A stretch of 64,000 bases of DNA. It comes from Lachnospiraceae bacterium. Its GTDB lineage: Bacteria; Bacillota; Clostridia; Lachnospirales; Lachnospiraceae. Made by a program: the position numbers and the translations under genes. Position 1 is the first letter of the stretch. Every line of letters begins with the position of its first letter. Below the pieces are notes generated by a model, which ran no database searches, was not told the origin of the DNA, and saw nothing but the letters and a program-made list of their open reading frames with translations. Shown here piece by piece: positions 8,621 to 16,545 of the stretch. The stretch is from assembly GCA_015258095.1 (NCBI GenBank), contig JABZIV010000002.1, positions 21,961-85,960 of the forward strand, written 5' to 3'.

Positions 8621-9529
8621 CTACTTACTATTCCGCTTCTTTGCCGCTTTCTGTGCCTTAGCACCAGCTGCAATTTCCGTAATTTCCTGTGTAATCTGTG
8701 CCTGACGAACTCGATTGTACTGAATACGAAGCTTCTGCTTCAGCTCATTTCCGTTTCGATTCGCCGCATCCATCGCCGTCATTCGCGCATTCTGCTCCGC
8801 ACAAAACGACTCTACCAACGCACTATAGATATACCCGTTCAGATAGTCGGGAATAATGTTTTCCATCAACGCATCCGGACTCGGAAAAATATTAAACGCT
8901 TCATAGTTTGCCGTGATGGGCACTTTCACAAAGACAGGATGCAACTTATCCAGAGGAAGAAGCTGCTCCTGTAAGCACTCCATTTCTAATGAGTTCTTCA
9001 TTCTTGTATATGCAATATGCAGTTCATCGATTTCCCGCTCTTCAAAGAGCTCCAGCATCCTTCTGGTAATGACTCTCGCCCGATGCAGGGTCGGATTCTG
9101 CGCAGTGTAATGAAATGCCTCATCGATAGGAATCTTTCTCGTATGGAAATAACTTCTTCCCATCTCTCCCACCACAAAAAGCCGACTATTGCTATGTTCC
9201 TTGAGAAGCGCTTCCGTCTCCTTGATAACATTGTGATTGTATGCACCGGCAAGACCCTTATCCGCAGTGATACAAATAATCGCAACTCTACCCTTACCGG
9301 TGGAAACTTCTTCACGAAGGTCAAGATAAGGATGCGTGTAGCCCTCCGGTAAATGTCGCATAACACGCGCAATCATAGACTGCAAGGTATAAAAGTAAGG
9401 TTCGGTCTGTGCCAGCTCTGTCTTTGCTTTACGCATCTTTGTACTGGAAATCAAATACATCGCATTGGTAATTTTCATCGTACTGTCAATGCTGCCGATT
9501 CGATCCCTTAACTCTCTGGTTGTAGGCAA
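8621..9529 (-). CDS. atpG: ATP synthase F1 subunit gamma
   Basis: 302 aa. Conserved N-terminal helix (LRDRIGSIDSTMKITNAMYLISSTKMRKA) and C-terminal helix (ARMTAMDAANRNGNELKQKL, ITQEITEIAAGA) that together form the rotor coiled coil; the central Rossmann-like part contains ICITADKGLAGAYNHN. It begins 12 bp after the fused atpHA gene. The C-terminal tail (KAQKAAKKRNSK) is basic and extends slightly beyond the usual end. Confidence 0.95.
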   Translation of the reverse strand: MPTTRELRDRIGSIDSTMKITNAMYLISSTKMRKAKTELAQTEPYFYTLQSMIARVMRHLPEGYTHPYLDLREEVSTGKGRVAIICITADKGLAGAYNHNVIKETEALLKEHSNSRLFVVGEMGRSYFHTRKIPIDEAFHYTAQNPTLHRARVITRRMLELFEEREIDELHIAYTRMKNSLEMECLQEQLLPLDKLHPVFVKVPITANYEAFNIFPSPDALMENIIPDYLNGYIYSALVESFCAEQNARMTAMDAANRNGNELKQKLRIQYNRVRQAQITQEITEIAAGAKAQKAAKKRNSK

Positions 9530-9541
9530 AGCATGCCTCCT

Positions 9542-11563
9542 TTACTGAACGCTTTCCGCTTCACTCTTCTGAAATGCATGGTATGCATCAATAATCTGCT
9601 GTACCACGTCATCCTGAAGCATCCCTGAAATCTCAATATTTCTTAAAATCTCCGGTTCTTTATCCTTAAAATAGGAGAGAACCTTTCCCTGCACTTCTTT
9701 AACGTCCTTCTTCTCTATATTGAGAAATTCTTTATGGAGTGCAAGGACCAACGTCACAACCTGTTCTCCCAAGGAGAGCGGGTGTCCCAGAGGCTGCTTT
9801 AAAAGCTCCATCAGGATGCCGCCCTGTGTGAGCTGCATCTTTGTACTGTCATCCAGATCAGAAGAAAACTGTGTGAACACAGCCATCTCTCTATATTGTG
9901 CAAGATCAATACGAAGAGGACCTGCCGCCTTCTTCATCGCCTTTGTCTGCGCCGCACCGCCTACACGGGAAACGGACAAGCCGACATTGACTGCAGGACG
10001 CTGTCCTTCGAAGAAGAGATTGCTCTCGAGGAAAATCTGTCCGTCAGTAATGGAGATGACATTCGTCGGAATATAAGCGGATACGTCTCCATCCAAGGTT
10101 TCAATAATCGGCAATGCCGTAATACTTCCTCCCCCTAACGCATCGGAAAGTCTGCAAGAACGCTCGAGCAGACGGGAATGCAGATAGAAGACATCTCCGG
10201 GATAAGCTTCACGTCCGGGAGATCTTCCCAAAAGTAGAGAAAGAGCACGATAAGCCACGGCATGCTTACTCAGGTCATCATAGATGATCAGCACATCCTT
10301 CCCTTCATACATGAAGTATTCCGCCAGAGAAGTTGCCGCATAAGGTGCAATATATTGAAGCGGTGCCGGATCTGCCGCAGTGGCGGCGAGAACGCAGGTA
10401 TAGCGCATCGCATCATGCCGTTTTAAGTTTTCAACCAGTGAGGCAATCGTAGACTCTTTCTGTCCGATAGCCACATAAATACAAATACAGTTTTTGCCTT
10501 CCTGATTGAGAATGGTGTCGATTGCAATGGAAGTCTTACCGGTCTGTCTGTCTCCGATAATCAACTCTCTCTGCCCTCTACCGATGGGGAACATCGAGTC
10601 AATCGCAAGAATACCCGTCTGTAAAGGTACATTGACCGTCTTTCTGTCAATAATACCGGGGGCGGGTTGCTCAATTGCGCGGTAATCTCTCGCGAGAATC
10701 TCTCCTTCTCCGTCGATGGGATTGCCAAGCGCATCCACTACTCTTCCGAGGAAAGCATCACCTACCGGAATTCCGGCCATCTTATTGGTTCGTACCGCAC
10801 GGCTGCCTTCTACGATACCCTCTTCATCTCCGAAAAGAATGACACCGATACGATTTCGTTCGATATTTTGTACCATACCGCGAACGCCGTTGTCGAAGAC
10901 AACAACCTCCCCGTACATGGCATGGTCCAGTCCGTTGATGACAACGATGCCGTCTCCTACCGAACTGACAAAACCGATTTCTTTCTTCTCGGCTTTTAAA
11001 TCAAAATCCTCTACAGAACTCTGTAAGATACTCACAATATCCTGACTGCTGTTGCCAAGACGCTTGCTCATCACTTCATCCATGAACTGCTGTCTTCTGC
11101 CCTTGGTACTCCAGTCATACTGGTCATGACCCACTTCCAGAACAAATCCTCCGCCGAGCGATTCATCCTCTTTGAGTTCCATCTCAATATTGTGGGTATG
11201 ATATTTATCGTATACAAAATTACGAATGCGCACGAGCTGCTCTTCCACCGGCTTTGTTACGTAACGAAGATGAACCTTCAGCTTCGTCGATTCTTCCCTG
11301 GAGACACGAAGATACTCTTCCGCCACATTCTTCCATTCACTGACGATTCCATCCTGGCACAAGGCTTTTAAAACGGTTCGAACCTCTGTAGGAAAGATAC
11401 TGTCGATGATGGAAAGTCTCTTTTCCAGAGAAACCGTCGGATCGGAAAGCTGGGAAGCCGTTTCCGGTAAAACATCAAAAATACGGCTTGTCTCTTCGAT
11501 TTCACTCTTCGGGACACGCATTCTATAGAGCTGTTGTGCATAATCACTGACTTTCTGCAGCAT
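9542..11563 (-). CDS. atpHA: ATP synthase delta-alpha fusion (AtpH + AtpA in one ORF)
   Basis: 673 aa without an internal stop. Residues 1-161 are a full delta/OSCP subunit: helical N-terminal bundle (YAQQLYRMRVPKSEIEETSR, FPTEVRTVLKALCQDGIV) and the C-terminal signature SLGGGFVLEVGHDQYDWSTKG. Residues about 165-673 are a full alpha subunit with its N-terminal helix (SQDIVSILQSSVEDF), VGDGIVVINGL, Walker A GDRQTGKT at 337-344 and the usual C-terminus. In most bacteria these are two adjacent genes. The enzyme contains one delta but three alpha, so an obligate fusion creates a stoichiometry problem. ATG codons at residues 161 and 165 (11083, 11071), the latter preceded by GGATGAAG, could start a separate 509-aa alpha; this is inference. 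Start: AAGGAG 9 bases before ATG 11563. Confidence 0.92.
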   Translation of the reverse strand: MLQKVSDYAQQLYRMRVPKSEIEETSRIFDVLPETASQLSDPTVSLEKRLSIIDSIFPTEVRTVLKALCQDGIVSEWKNVAEEYLRVSREESTKLKVHLRYVTKPVEEQLVRIRNFVYDKYHTHNIEMELKEDESLGGGFVLEVGHDQYDWSTKGRRQQFMDEVMSKRLGNSSQDIVSILQSSVEDFDLKAEKKEIGFVSSVGDGIVVINGLDHAMYGEVVVFDNGVRGMVQNIERNRIGVILFGDEEGIVEGSRAVRTNKMAGIPVGDAFLGRVVDALGNPIDGEGEILARDYRAIEQPAPGIIDRKTVNVPLQTGILAIDSMFPIGRGQRELIIGDRQTGKTSIAIDTILNQEGKNCICIYVAIGQKESTIASLVENLKRHDAMRYTCVLAATAADPAPLQYIAPYAATSLAEYFMYEGKDVLIIYDDLSKHAVAYRALSLLLGRSPGREAYPGDVFYLHSRLLERSCRLSDALGGGSITALPIIETLDGDVSAYIPTNVISITDGQIFLESNLFFEGQRPAVNVGLSVSRVGGAAQTKAMKKAAGPLRIDLAQYREMAVFTQFSSDLDDSTKMQLTQGGILMELLKQPLGHPLSLGEQVVTLVLALHKEFLNIEKKDVKEVQGKVLSYFKDKEPEILRNIEISGMLQDDVVQQIIDAYHAFQKSEAESVQ

Positions 11564-11636
11564 AACCCTTTACTCCTTCTTTTCTGCCCTCGGCAACAAA
11601 TGAACCCTCCATCCGCCGCCTTGGCAGTTCAACCCT

Positions 11637-12125
11637 TTACTTATTCTTCTCTGCATCTTCGAGGAAAGTATCGTAAAGCTTCTGATTATTCTCCACGCTA
11701 TCCTTGCTTGCTGCAATCTTATACGCCGCCTTCGCTACAAGCATTGCGACTTCTTCTTCCATTTCGTGTTGCTTCTGCTCTGCCTGTCTCTGTGCTTCTA
11801 TCTTCGCGTCCGCAATAATCTTCGAGGCTTTCTCTCTGGCATTCCCGATGATCTCATCGTACTCCTGTGTCGCCTGCAATCTGGTCTTCTCCAGCTTCTC
11901 CTGCCGTTCGGAATCCACTTGAGCCATCGTATCCTCATACTGCTTCTTCAGAGCATTGGCTTTCTGATTCGCATCCTCCGCTTCCCGATAGGAGTTATCC
12001 AATTCATTCTGCCTTGCCGTAAGAATCGCTCGTACCGGCTTAAAAAGAAAGCGATGCATAAAATACAAAAGCACGAGTAAATTGATAACGGTGAAGATAA
12101 TACTGCTTAACTTAAGGCTTAGCAT
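11637..12125 (-). CDS. atpF: ATP synthase Fo subunit b
   Basis: 162 aa. One N-terminal membrane helix (about residues 8-25, IIFTVINLLVLLYFMHRFLF) is followed by a long charged helix (ARQNELDNSYREAEDANQ and on), the peripheral stalk dimer. Its C-terminal end should contact the delta part of the fused AtpHA. The 73-bp gap to atpHA holds the 10-mer GTAAAGGGTT at both ends, first at the atpF stop and again just before the atpHA start; its meaning is unknown. Confidence 0.93.
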   Translation of the reverse strand: MLSLKLSSIIFTVINLLVLLYFMHRFLFKPVRAILTARQNELDNSYREAEDANQKANALKKQYEDTMAQVDSERQEKLEKTRLQATQEYDEIIGNAREKASKIIADAKIEAQRQAEQKQHEMEEEVAMLVAKAAYKIAASKDSVENNQKLYDTFLEDAEKNK

Positions 12126-12158
12126 TGTTGTCCTCCTTACAAAACTGTCCTTTTCTGC

Positions 12159-12374
12159 TTACTTTAAGAAGAGGATAATCATCAGGCCGATTACAAATCC
12201 GTAAATGGCAGTTGCCTCTGCAAGCGCACAACCGAGTAAAAGAATCGTCATAATCTTAGAACTTGCTTCCGGCTGTCTTGCTACAGCCTCTGTTGCTTTT
12301 CCTGTTGCGATACCGATAGACAAGCCTGCACCGATACACGCTAATGCTGCGATTGCTGCTCCAATTGCTGTCAT
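12159..12374 (-). CDS. atpE: ATP synthase Fo subunit c
   Basis: 71 aa, two membrane helices joined by the ARQPEA loop. The ion-binding carboxylate is Glu in LAEATAIYG. Against the sodium-binding pattern known from Ilyobacter (Gln in helix 1, then Glu-Ser-Thr), the Gln position is Ile and the Ser is Ala here, so proton coupling is the better prediction (established residue logic applied by eye). AGGAG lies 7 bases upstream. A 149-bp leader with inverted repeats separates it from atpB, unusual in an otherwise compact operon. Confidence 0.94.
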   Translation of the reverse strand: MTAIGAAIAALACIGAGLSIGIATGKATEAVARQPEASSKIMTILLLGCALAEATAIYGFVIGLMIILFLK

Positions 12375-12447
12375 AATTCACACTCCTATCTGTCGCTCTC
12401 TGCGACGCACTTCAACTTTCTCTCCTGCTCTACGCAATACTCTTTGC

Positions 12448-12488
12448 CTCGAAACCCGTATTGTATGGAATTCCATCAAGGCTTCGAG
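12448..12488 (-). other. Inverted repeats in atpB-atpE intercistronic leader
   Basis: Between atpB and atpE, CTCGAA and TTCGAG (12448-12453, 12483-12488) flank the 12-bp palindrome ATGGAATTCCAT (12465-12476). This could form an mRNA hairpin affecting stability or translation of the highly needed c subunit. There is no T-tract, so it is not a terminator. Functional meaning is inference. Confidence 0.35.
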
Positions 12489-12523
12489 TAACTCTTTTTT
12501 ATAAACCGCTTCCTTTCCGGGCC

Positions 12524-13210
12524 TTACTCTACCGCCTCGGAAATATACAGCGATGTTAAAAAGACAAATACATACGCCTGAATCAAGCCATCAAACACAT
12601 CAAAATACAAGGATAAAATTGCAGGTACCCCTACAGGTACGACCAATTTCACCAATTCCATAATAACAAATGCCCCTAAAACATTTCCGAATAGACGCAT
12701 ACATAAGGAAAGCGGTCGAATAAAGATTTCCAAAATATTAATGGGGGTAAGAATCACCATCGGTTTTGCAAATCCTTTAAGCCAGCCTCCCGTGCCGTGG
12801 GCACGAATTCCTGCAACCTCCACCAGTACAATGCTCATCAGCGCAAGCGCCGCAGGAACATTTAAGTCCTTCGTCGGCGGTTTAAATCCGAATACCCCGA
12901 TGAGATTGACAAAGCCAATGAATAATAAAACCACTGCCATATACGTACTGTATTCTGTTGCTTCCTCTCCAAGCGTCTTCTTGGTAAAAGCATCCAGCTT
13001 CAACACAATGAGCTCCGCTATCTGTTGTCTCTTTCCCGGATTTCTCACCTTGAGATTTCTTCCGAGGAGAAACGCGATGACAATCAATACAGCCATGGCA
13101 ATCCATGTTACAACTACCGATTCGGATACCGGAATCCCTCCGAAGAGCGGTATTGTAAAAACGGTCTCCACATTGAGCTCCTCCAAGAGAGAGCGCGCAA
13201 GCTTCTCCAT
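12524..13210 (-). CDS. atpB: ATP synthase Fo subunit a
   Basis: 228 aa, five to six membrane helices. The essential Arg is in IRPLSLCMRLFGNVLGAF, and the last helices read VPAILSLYFDVFDGLIQAYVFVFLTSLYISEA, as in the family. It forms the ion half-channels beside the c ring. It is the first gene of the operon; no atpI was found upstream. Start supported by GGAAGGGGG upstream of the ATG and a promoter about 35 bp before. Confidence 0.95.
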   Translation of the reverse strand: MEKLARSLLEELNVETVFTIPLFGGIPVSESVVVTWIAMAVLIVIAFLLGRNLKVRNPGKRQQIAELIVLKLDAFTKKTLGEEATEYSTYMAVVLLFIGFVNLIGVFGFKPPTKDLNVPAALALMSIVLVEVAGIRAHGTGGWLKGFAKPMVILTPINILEIFIRPLSLCMRLFGNVLGAFVIMELVKLVVPVGVPAILSLYFDVFDGLIQAYVFVFLTSLYISEAVE

Positions 13211-13245
13211 CTTCTTCCCCCTTCCTGCTCTAAAGTACGTTTGCC

Positions 13246-13273
13246 ATTATAGGCTTACTGCACTGTAATGCAA
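13246..13273 (-). promoter_or_regulatory. atp operon promoter
   Basis: On the minus strand TTGCAT (13268-13273) is followed after 16 bp by a perfect TATAAT (13246-13251). Transcription would start near 13239, about 28 bp before the atpB ATG. Consistent with a sigma-A housekeeping promoter. Confidence 0.7.
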
Positions 13274-13370
13274 GTATTTTCAAAAAAATAGGCCTTTGAT
13301 TATCGTACTATTTTTTCTCTTTCATAATCCCCTACAGAAATCGGTTTTGCCGGATGAAGGATAAAAGAGA

Positions 13371-13457
13371 AAAGAGACCATGAAAAGCGAAATGTGATAC
13401 ACTTCACGCGCAGCATCCGTTACCCATAAGGACGGCGTGGTCTTCCATAGTCTCTTT
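13371..13457 (-). other. Large imperfect hairpin between the SH3 gene and the atp promoter
   Basis: AAAGAGACCATG (13371-13382) pairs with CCATAGTCTCTTT (13445-13457) apart from one mismatch; smaller stems such as CCGT/ACGG lie inside. On the minus strand the stem is followed by TCTCTTTT, so it may act as a long-armed terminator for the SH3 gene or be part of a structured RNA. I recognise no known RNA family in it. The rest of 13211-13534 contains only the atp promoter. Confidence 0.4.
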
Positions 13458-13534
13458 GTTTCTGTTTATGTTTCTGTCTGATACTACTATACGGCTCTCT
13501 TCTCCTGTCCCTCTCCGCGTAAAGAGCACCCCTG

Positions 13535-14695
13535 TTACGGAGAAACCGTTATGGTTTTGGAGCCGTCTTTCTTAGCTGAACTGCTTTCTTTTGTCTTCGC
13601 TGTACTGCTTTCTTTCGTCTTTGCGCTTGTTGCAGTCGTCGCTTCCTGTGAGGCTACACTCTGTACTTCCTCGCTTCGAACATATTGCTTGGAAACGTAA
13701 GCATCCTGACCGTTGTAGTCAATCACTACCCACTGGTCATTGTAGTCGGACTTGTATTTAATCTCCGTACCGGAATCCAATACGGTAAGCACTTCCGCAT
13801 CGGTACTGGGTTTCGTTCGAACACGAACACCGGTCGTTACAAAATACGCCTTTGCCGCTTCCGTGGTCTCTTCTATGCTACTGCTTTCCGCCTCCGTACT
13901 TTCCGCTGTCTCCGCCACAGTCGTAACCGCTGCCGTTGTCTCTACCGCTTTCTTCTTCTTTGGAAAGGCAAACGCACGAACAATTAAAATCACAAGAAGA
14001 ATACAGAGTACTGCCAGTGCAATTTTGATAATGCTGTACAGATCCCACTCGGTTTGAGAAGAAGGTCTTCTGCCCTTTCTCTGTCCTGTACCGCGATTCA
14101 CTCTGCGTTTTACACTGTCTCTCGCTCCGGAGCTGCTGCGATTCATTCCCGAAGAAGGTCTTCCGCTTCTTCCGCTGTTTCTTCGGATGGGAATTCCCAG
14201 CTCTCCGTCACTTTCTTCCCGTAAATACGCGTTCGCACTCTTAACGCTGTAGCCGTCCGCATTAATTCGCGGTGCCTCTTCTCCGTAAGAACTCGGATTC
14301 ACTCTGGGAGAACTTGTCTCAAGCTGTTTTTCTCTTCCCCCCTGCATCTCCTCCACGTAGTTGGTCAGTGCATCTCTCAGCATCGAAAAAGAATCATTGG
14401 CATCCTGTGCACTCGTTTCATTTCCAAGAGCAGCCAATTCTCCAAAAGCACGGATACCGTGATAAGCATCCCTCGCCTGTGCAGAGATAACCCCTCCTTC
14501 AAAGAGCTGGTTGATATCTCCCTCCAGATTGCCGGATACCATCAGCGCCTGGTCGATCTGCATACGTACTAAGAGCGACAGAATCTCTTTATCCAAAATA
14601 ACAGCTTCTTTATACTGTCCATTCAGCAAAAAATTCTGCACATCTTGAAGCTGCTGCTGAATCTCTCCCCAAACACCATTCTCTCTCTCCGCCAT
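13535..14695 (-). CDS. Type II membrane protein with extracellular bacterial SH3 domain
   Basis: 386 aa. Residues 1-115 are a soluble helical domain without recognised family; 116-218 a low-complexity basic Ser/Arg linker (RPSSGMNRSSSGARDSVKRR); about 222-247 one membrane helix followed by KKKK; 250-285 a Thr/Glu-rich spacer; 287-345 an SH3b domain (VTTGVRVRTKPSTDAEVLTV, WVVIDYNGQDAYVSKQYV); then a Ser/Thr/Lys repeat tail (AKTKESSTAKTKESSSAK). The basic linker before the helix predicts N-terminus inside, SH3b outside. SH3b domains commonly bind peptidoglycan. The helical domain may sense or bind a cytoplasmic partner; no enzyme motif is visible. Confidence 0.7.
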   Translation of the reverse strand: MAERENGVWGEIQQQLQDVQNFLLNGQYKEAVILDKEILSLLVRMQIDQALMVSGNLEGDINQLFEGGVISAQARDAYHGIRAFGELAALGNETSAQDANDSFSMLRDALTNYVEEMQGGREKQLETSSPRVNPSSYGEEAPRINADGYSVKSANAYLREESDGELGIPIRRNSGRSGRPSSGMNRSSSGARDSVKRRVNRGTGQRKGRRPSSQTEWDLYSIIKIALAVLCILLVILIVRAFAFPKKKKAVETTAAVTTVAETAESTEAESSSIEETTEAAKAYFVTTGVRVRTKPSTDAEVLTVLDSGTEIKYKSDYNDQWVVIDYNGQDAYVSKQYVRSEEVQSVASQEATTATSAKTKESSTAKTKESSSAKKDGSKTITVSP

Positions 14696-14814
14696 ACTTC
14701 CTCCTTCTGCTTCCGCATTTATCAGTAGTATAACGAGAATATAAACTCACTTCAAGGAAGAAATATAAATTCCGGAGCGGGTTCTCTAATTTTTAAATTT
14801 TCTGTTCTTTATTC

Positions 14815-15000
14815 CTAAGCTATTTCCCAGCGTCCCGATACACGTCCGGCAAAGGGCCCCGGATTAATGCGGGAATAAATCTTTTCTACTCCCGAATCGT
14901 CGATTAATGCAACACAGAATATATTGATTTCTTTTCCATCATAATACTTACCGTCTGTAAGTCCGTCACGAAAACTGTCTCCGATATACTGAAGTTTCAT
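14815..15000 (-). CDS. Small conserved-looking hypothetical protein
   Basis: 61 aa when started at the ATG at 15000, which has GAGGAGAA 6 bases upstream; the longer frame (94 aa) begins with a low-quality basic extension. The sequence is beta-rich (YIGDSFRDGLTDGKYYDGKE, CVALIDDSGVEKIYSRI), similar in layout to small SH3-like proteins that read LTxGKxYxV...DDxG, common in Clostridia. No function can be assigned. It lies alone downstream of the SipA-like gene. Confidence 0.55.
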   Translation of the reverse strand: MKLQYIGDSFRDGLTDGKYYDGKEINIFCVALIDDSGVEKIYSRINPGPFAGRVSGRWEIA

Positions 15001-15183
15001 ATTCTTCTCCTCTGCCCTTCTCTGTCTTCTTTCTACTCCGTCTAAAGAGCCACTTCCCTGTGTCCTCTTCCCCCCGGTACTACTCTTTTCCGAAAACAAC
15101 GATACCTTTATTTTTTGGAAAAAATTAATTTCATGATATATTATCGCAAAATATTACAAAAAAATAAGTATTTATTTTGATAC

Positions 15184-15229
15184 AAAAAAGGAGAGAGCAA
15201 AGTGCTATTTTTAAAGCTCTCCACTCTCC
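15184..15229 (-). terminator. Terminator after the signal-peptidase-like gene
   Basis: On the minus strand GGAG...AGAGC pairs with GCTCT-CTCC with a 5-nt bulge, followed by TTTTTT (plus A-run 15184-15189). It lies 65 bp after the stop of the SipA-like gene. The remainder of 15001-15183 is AT-rich with no gene seen. Confidence 0.55.
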
Positions 15230-15293
15230 CTGTCTTCGTTTTTTCTTCCCGAATGCAACGGTCTTTGATTCCCGATATCCTTTTTTCAAATAG

Positions 15294-15860
15294 CTATATG
15301 GATGAACGGCGAATCACGGTAATGACCTTCCCCTTGATTTCTTTTCGTGTAACCGGCCCGAACAGTCGACTGTCTTTTCCTCCTGAACGCATATCCGACA
15401 TCAGGAAATACTCATTTTCTTTCAGGGTAATCGGATACTTCACCGCCTCCGTATCGTATCGCTCGGTGTCATAAAAGATGCCGTCCTCCACCTGTATATT
15501 CCCGTTGATGCTCAATCCGCCGTCCTCCGGGATGTCAATCGTATCTCCGGGCTGTCCAATCACTCTTCCGACAAACTGTTTTCCGTCTTTCTGATAGACC
15601 AGCACATCCGAAGGCAGAATCTTCTTTTCCAGTCGATAATACAACATAACATCTCCGGCGCTGAGTCTCGGCTTCATATCGTCATTCTTTACGGGAGAAA
15701 TACCGAAAAAGATAAAAAACATACCGTATAGAAGAAGCAGCATCAAGGCAAGATGCGTCAGAAAGGAAGAAATATCGGCAAGTTGTTTATAGTACTTCCT
15801 TCTCTTTTTGATGATATCCTCCGGAAGTACCGCTCTTCTCTCTTTTTCTTTCTTCGCCAT
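15294..15860 (-). CDS. Signal peptidase I homologue with Ser and Lys replaced (SipA-like pseudo-peptidase)
   Basis: 188 aa, with basic N-terminus, one membrane helix (about 33-53) and an extracellular S26 fold. Family boxes are present but the dyad is not. Box B, normally GxSMxPTL, reads NDDMKPRLSAGD, so the nucleophile Ser is Asp 61. Box D, normally VKRVIGLPGD, reads VGRVIGQPGDTI, so the general-base Lys is Gly 98. Box E reads MSDMRSGGKDSR, near the usual GDNRxxSxDSR. The same Asp/Gly replacement is, as I recall, described for SipA of the Streptococcus pyogenes pilus locus, a non-catalytic pilus assembly factor. A chaperone-like role at the surface is inference. It starts 1 bp after the coiled-coil gene; no pilin or sortase lies next to it. 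Confidence 0.82.
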   Translation of the reverse strand: MAKKEKERRAVLPEDIIKKRRKYYKQLADISSFLTHLALMLLLLYGMFFIFFGISPVKNDDMKPRLSAGDVMLYYRLEKKILPSDVLVYQKDGKQFVGRVIGQPGDTIDIPEDGGLSINGNIQVEDGIFYDTERYDTEAVKYPITLKENEYFLMSDMRSGGKDSRLFGPVTRKEIKGKVITVIRRSSI

Positions 15861-15861
15861 C

Positions 15862-16173
15862 CTACTGTTCCTCCCGGCTTTCCCGATCGGCTCTGTCTTT
15901 TCTCGAAGTGACCCCTTCTATCTTTCCGGGAGTAGTGATATCTTCTTTCCCCTCCAGAATGGCAATCCTATGCTCCAGTTCGGCTATCCGATCCTCTCTT
16001 TCCTTTATCCTCGATTCATAAGCAATTTCCTGTGCCTGAAAGACCGCCTTGTATTCCTCATTCAAGTCTTCTATCTTCTTCCAAACCGATGCCGGCTTGA
16101 TGCCGTAGAATCCCTTCTTAAACCGCATCTTCTTGATGTACTCCGCTATATCTTCCAATGTCCTGGACGCCAT
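15862..16173 (-). CDS. Coiled-coil protein (DivIVA/GpsB-like layout)
   Basis: 103 aa, cytoplasmic. The N-terminal half (TLEDIAEYIKKMRFKKGF, KPASVWKKIEDLNEEYKAVF) resembles the membrane-binding head and heptads of short DivIVA/GpsB-like proteins; residues 50-75 are a coiled coil (RIKEREDRIAELEHRIAIL), and the tail is charged and probably disordered. The gene ends one base before the SipA-like gene starts, so the two form a unit; it may position or scaffold the membrane protein. No exact family was recognised. Confidence 0.55.
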   Translation of the reverse strand: MASRTLEDIAEYIKKMRFKKGFYGIKPASVWKKIEDLNEEYKAVFQAQEIAYESRIKEREDRIAELEHRIAILEGKEDITTPGKIEGVTSRKDRADRESREEQ

Positions 16174-16545
16174 ACCTCTTCCCTCTCTCTCCGTTTATTC
16201 CTATCATCCTTTGCTCTCGGGTCTCTCCTTCGCTTTCCTTTACCGTCACCCACTCCTTCATAAGCGCCTCCATGGGCTCCCCACAGTATACCGTTTACAC
16301 TCTGTTTTGAATAGATACGGGAGGGCACAAACCTTGCCTATTCCCCTGATTCGATATAAGATAAGCCCGAAACACTCTATTTCTCTTCGGCGGAAATGGT
16401 ATTTTTCTTTACCGTAACAAATGCGCTGAGAGAAACGACATTTTACACATTGCAATGTTCCACTGTATAGGGAACGCTATTTCCACCTCCGCTTTCCTAT
16501 TTTAAAAGAAAGTATATTTCTTTTCCATTTGTAGAAAGGGTCACA
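16174..16545. other. 372-bp divergent intergenic region
   Basis: No gene seen. It must hold the promoter of the coiled-coil/SipA-like pair (a TATACT on the minus strand near 16280 is a candidate -10 with poor -35) and of xth on the plus strand. Before xth there is an 8-bp inverted repeat AAAAGAAA (16504-16511), GTATA, TTTCTTTT (16517-16524), a possible operator or hairpin 22 bp before the start codon. Confidence 0.4.

Noticed and set aside
11564..11636. 10-bp direct repeat GTAAAGGGTT at both ends of the atpF-atpHA gap
   Set aside because: Short and partly made of ribosome-site sequence; could be a trace of a small duplication but supports no feature.
12159..12374. Sodium-coupled c subunit
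   Set aside because: The Gln and Ser ligands of the sodium pattern are Ile and Ala here, which favours protons.
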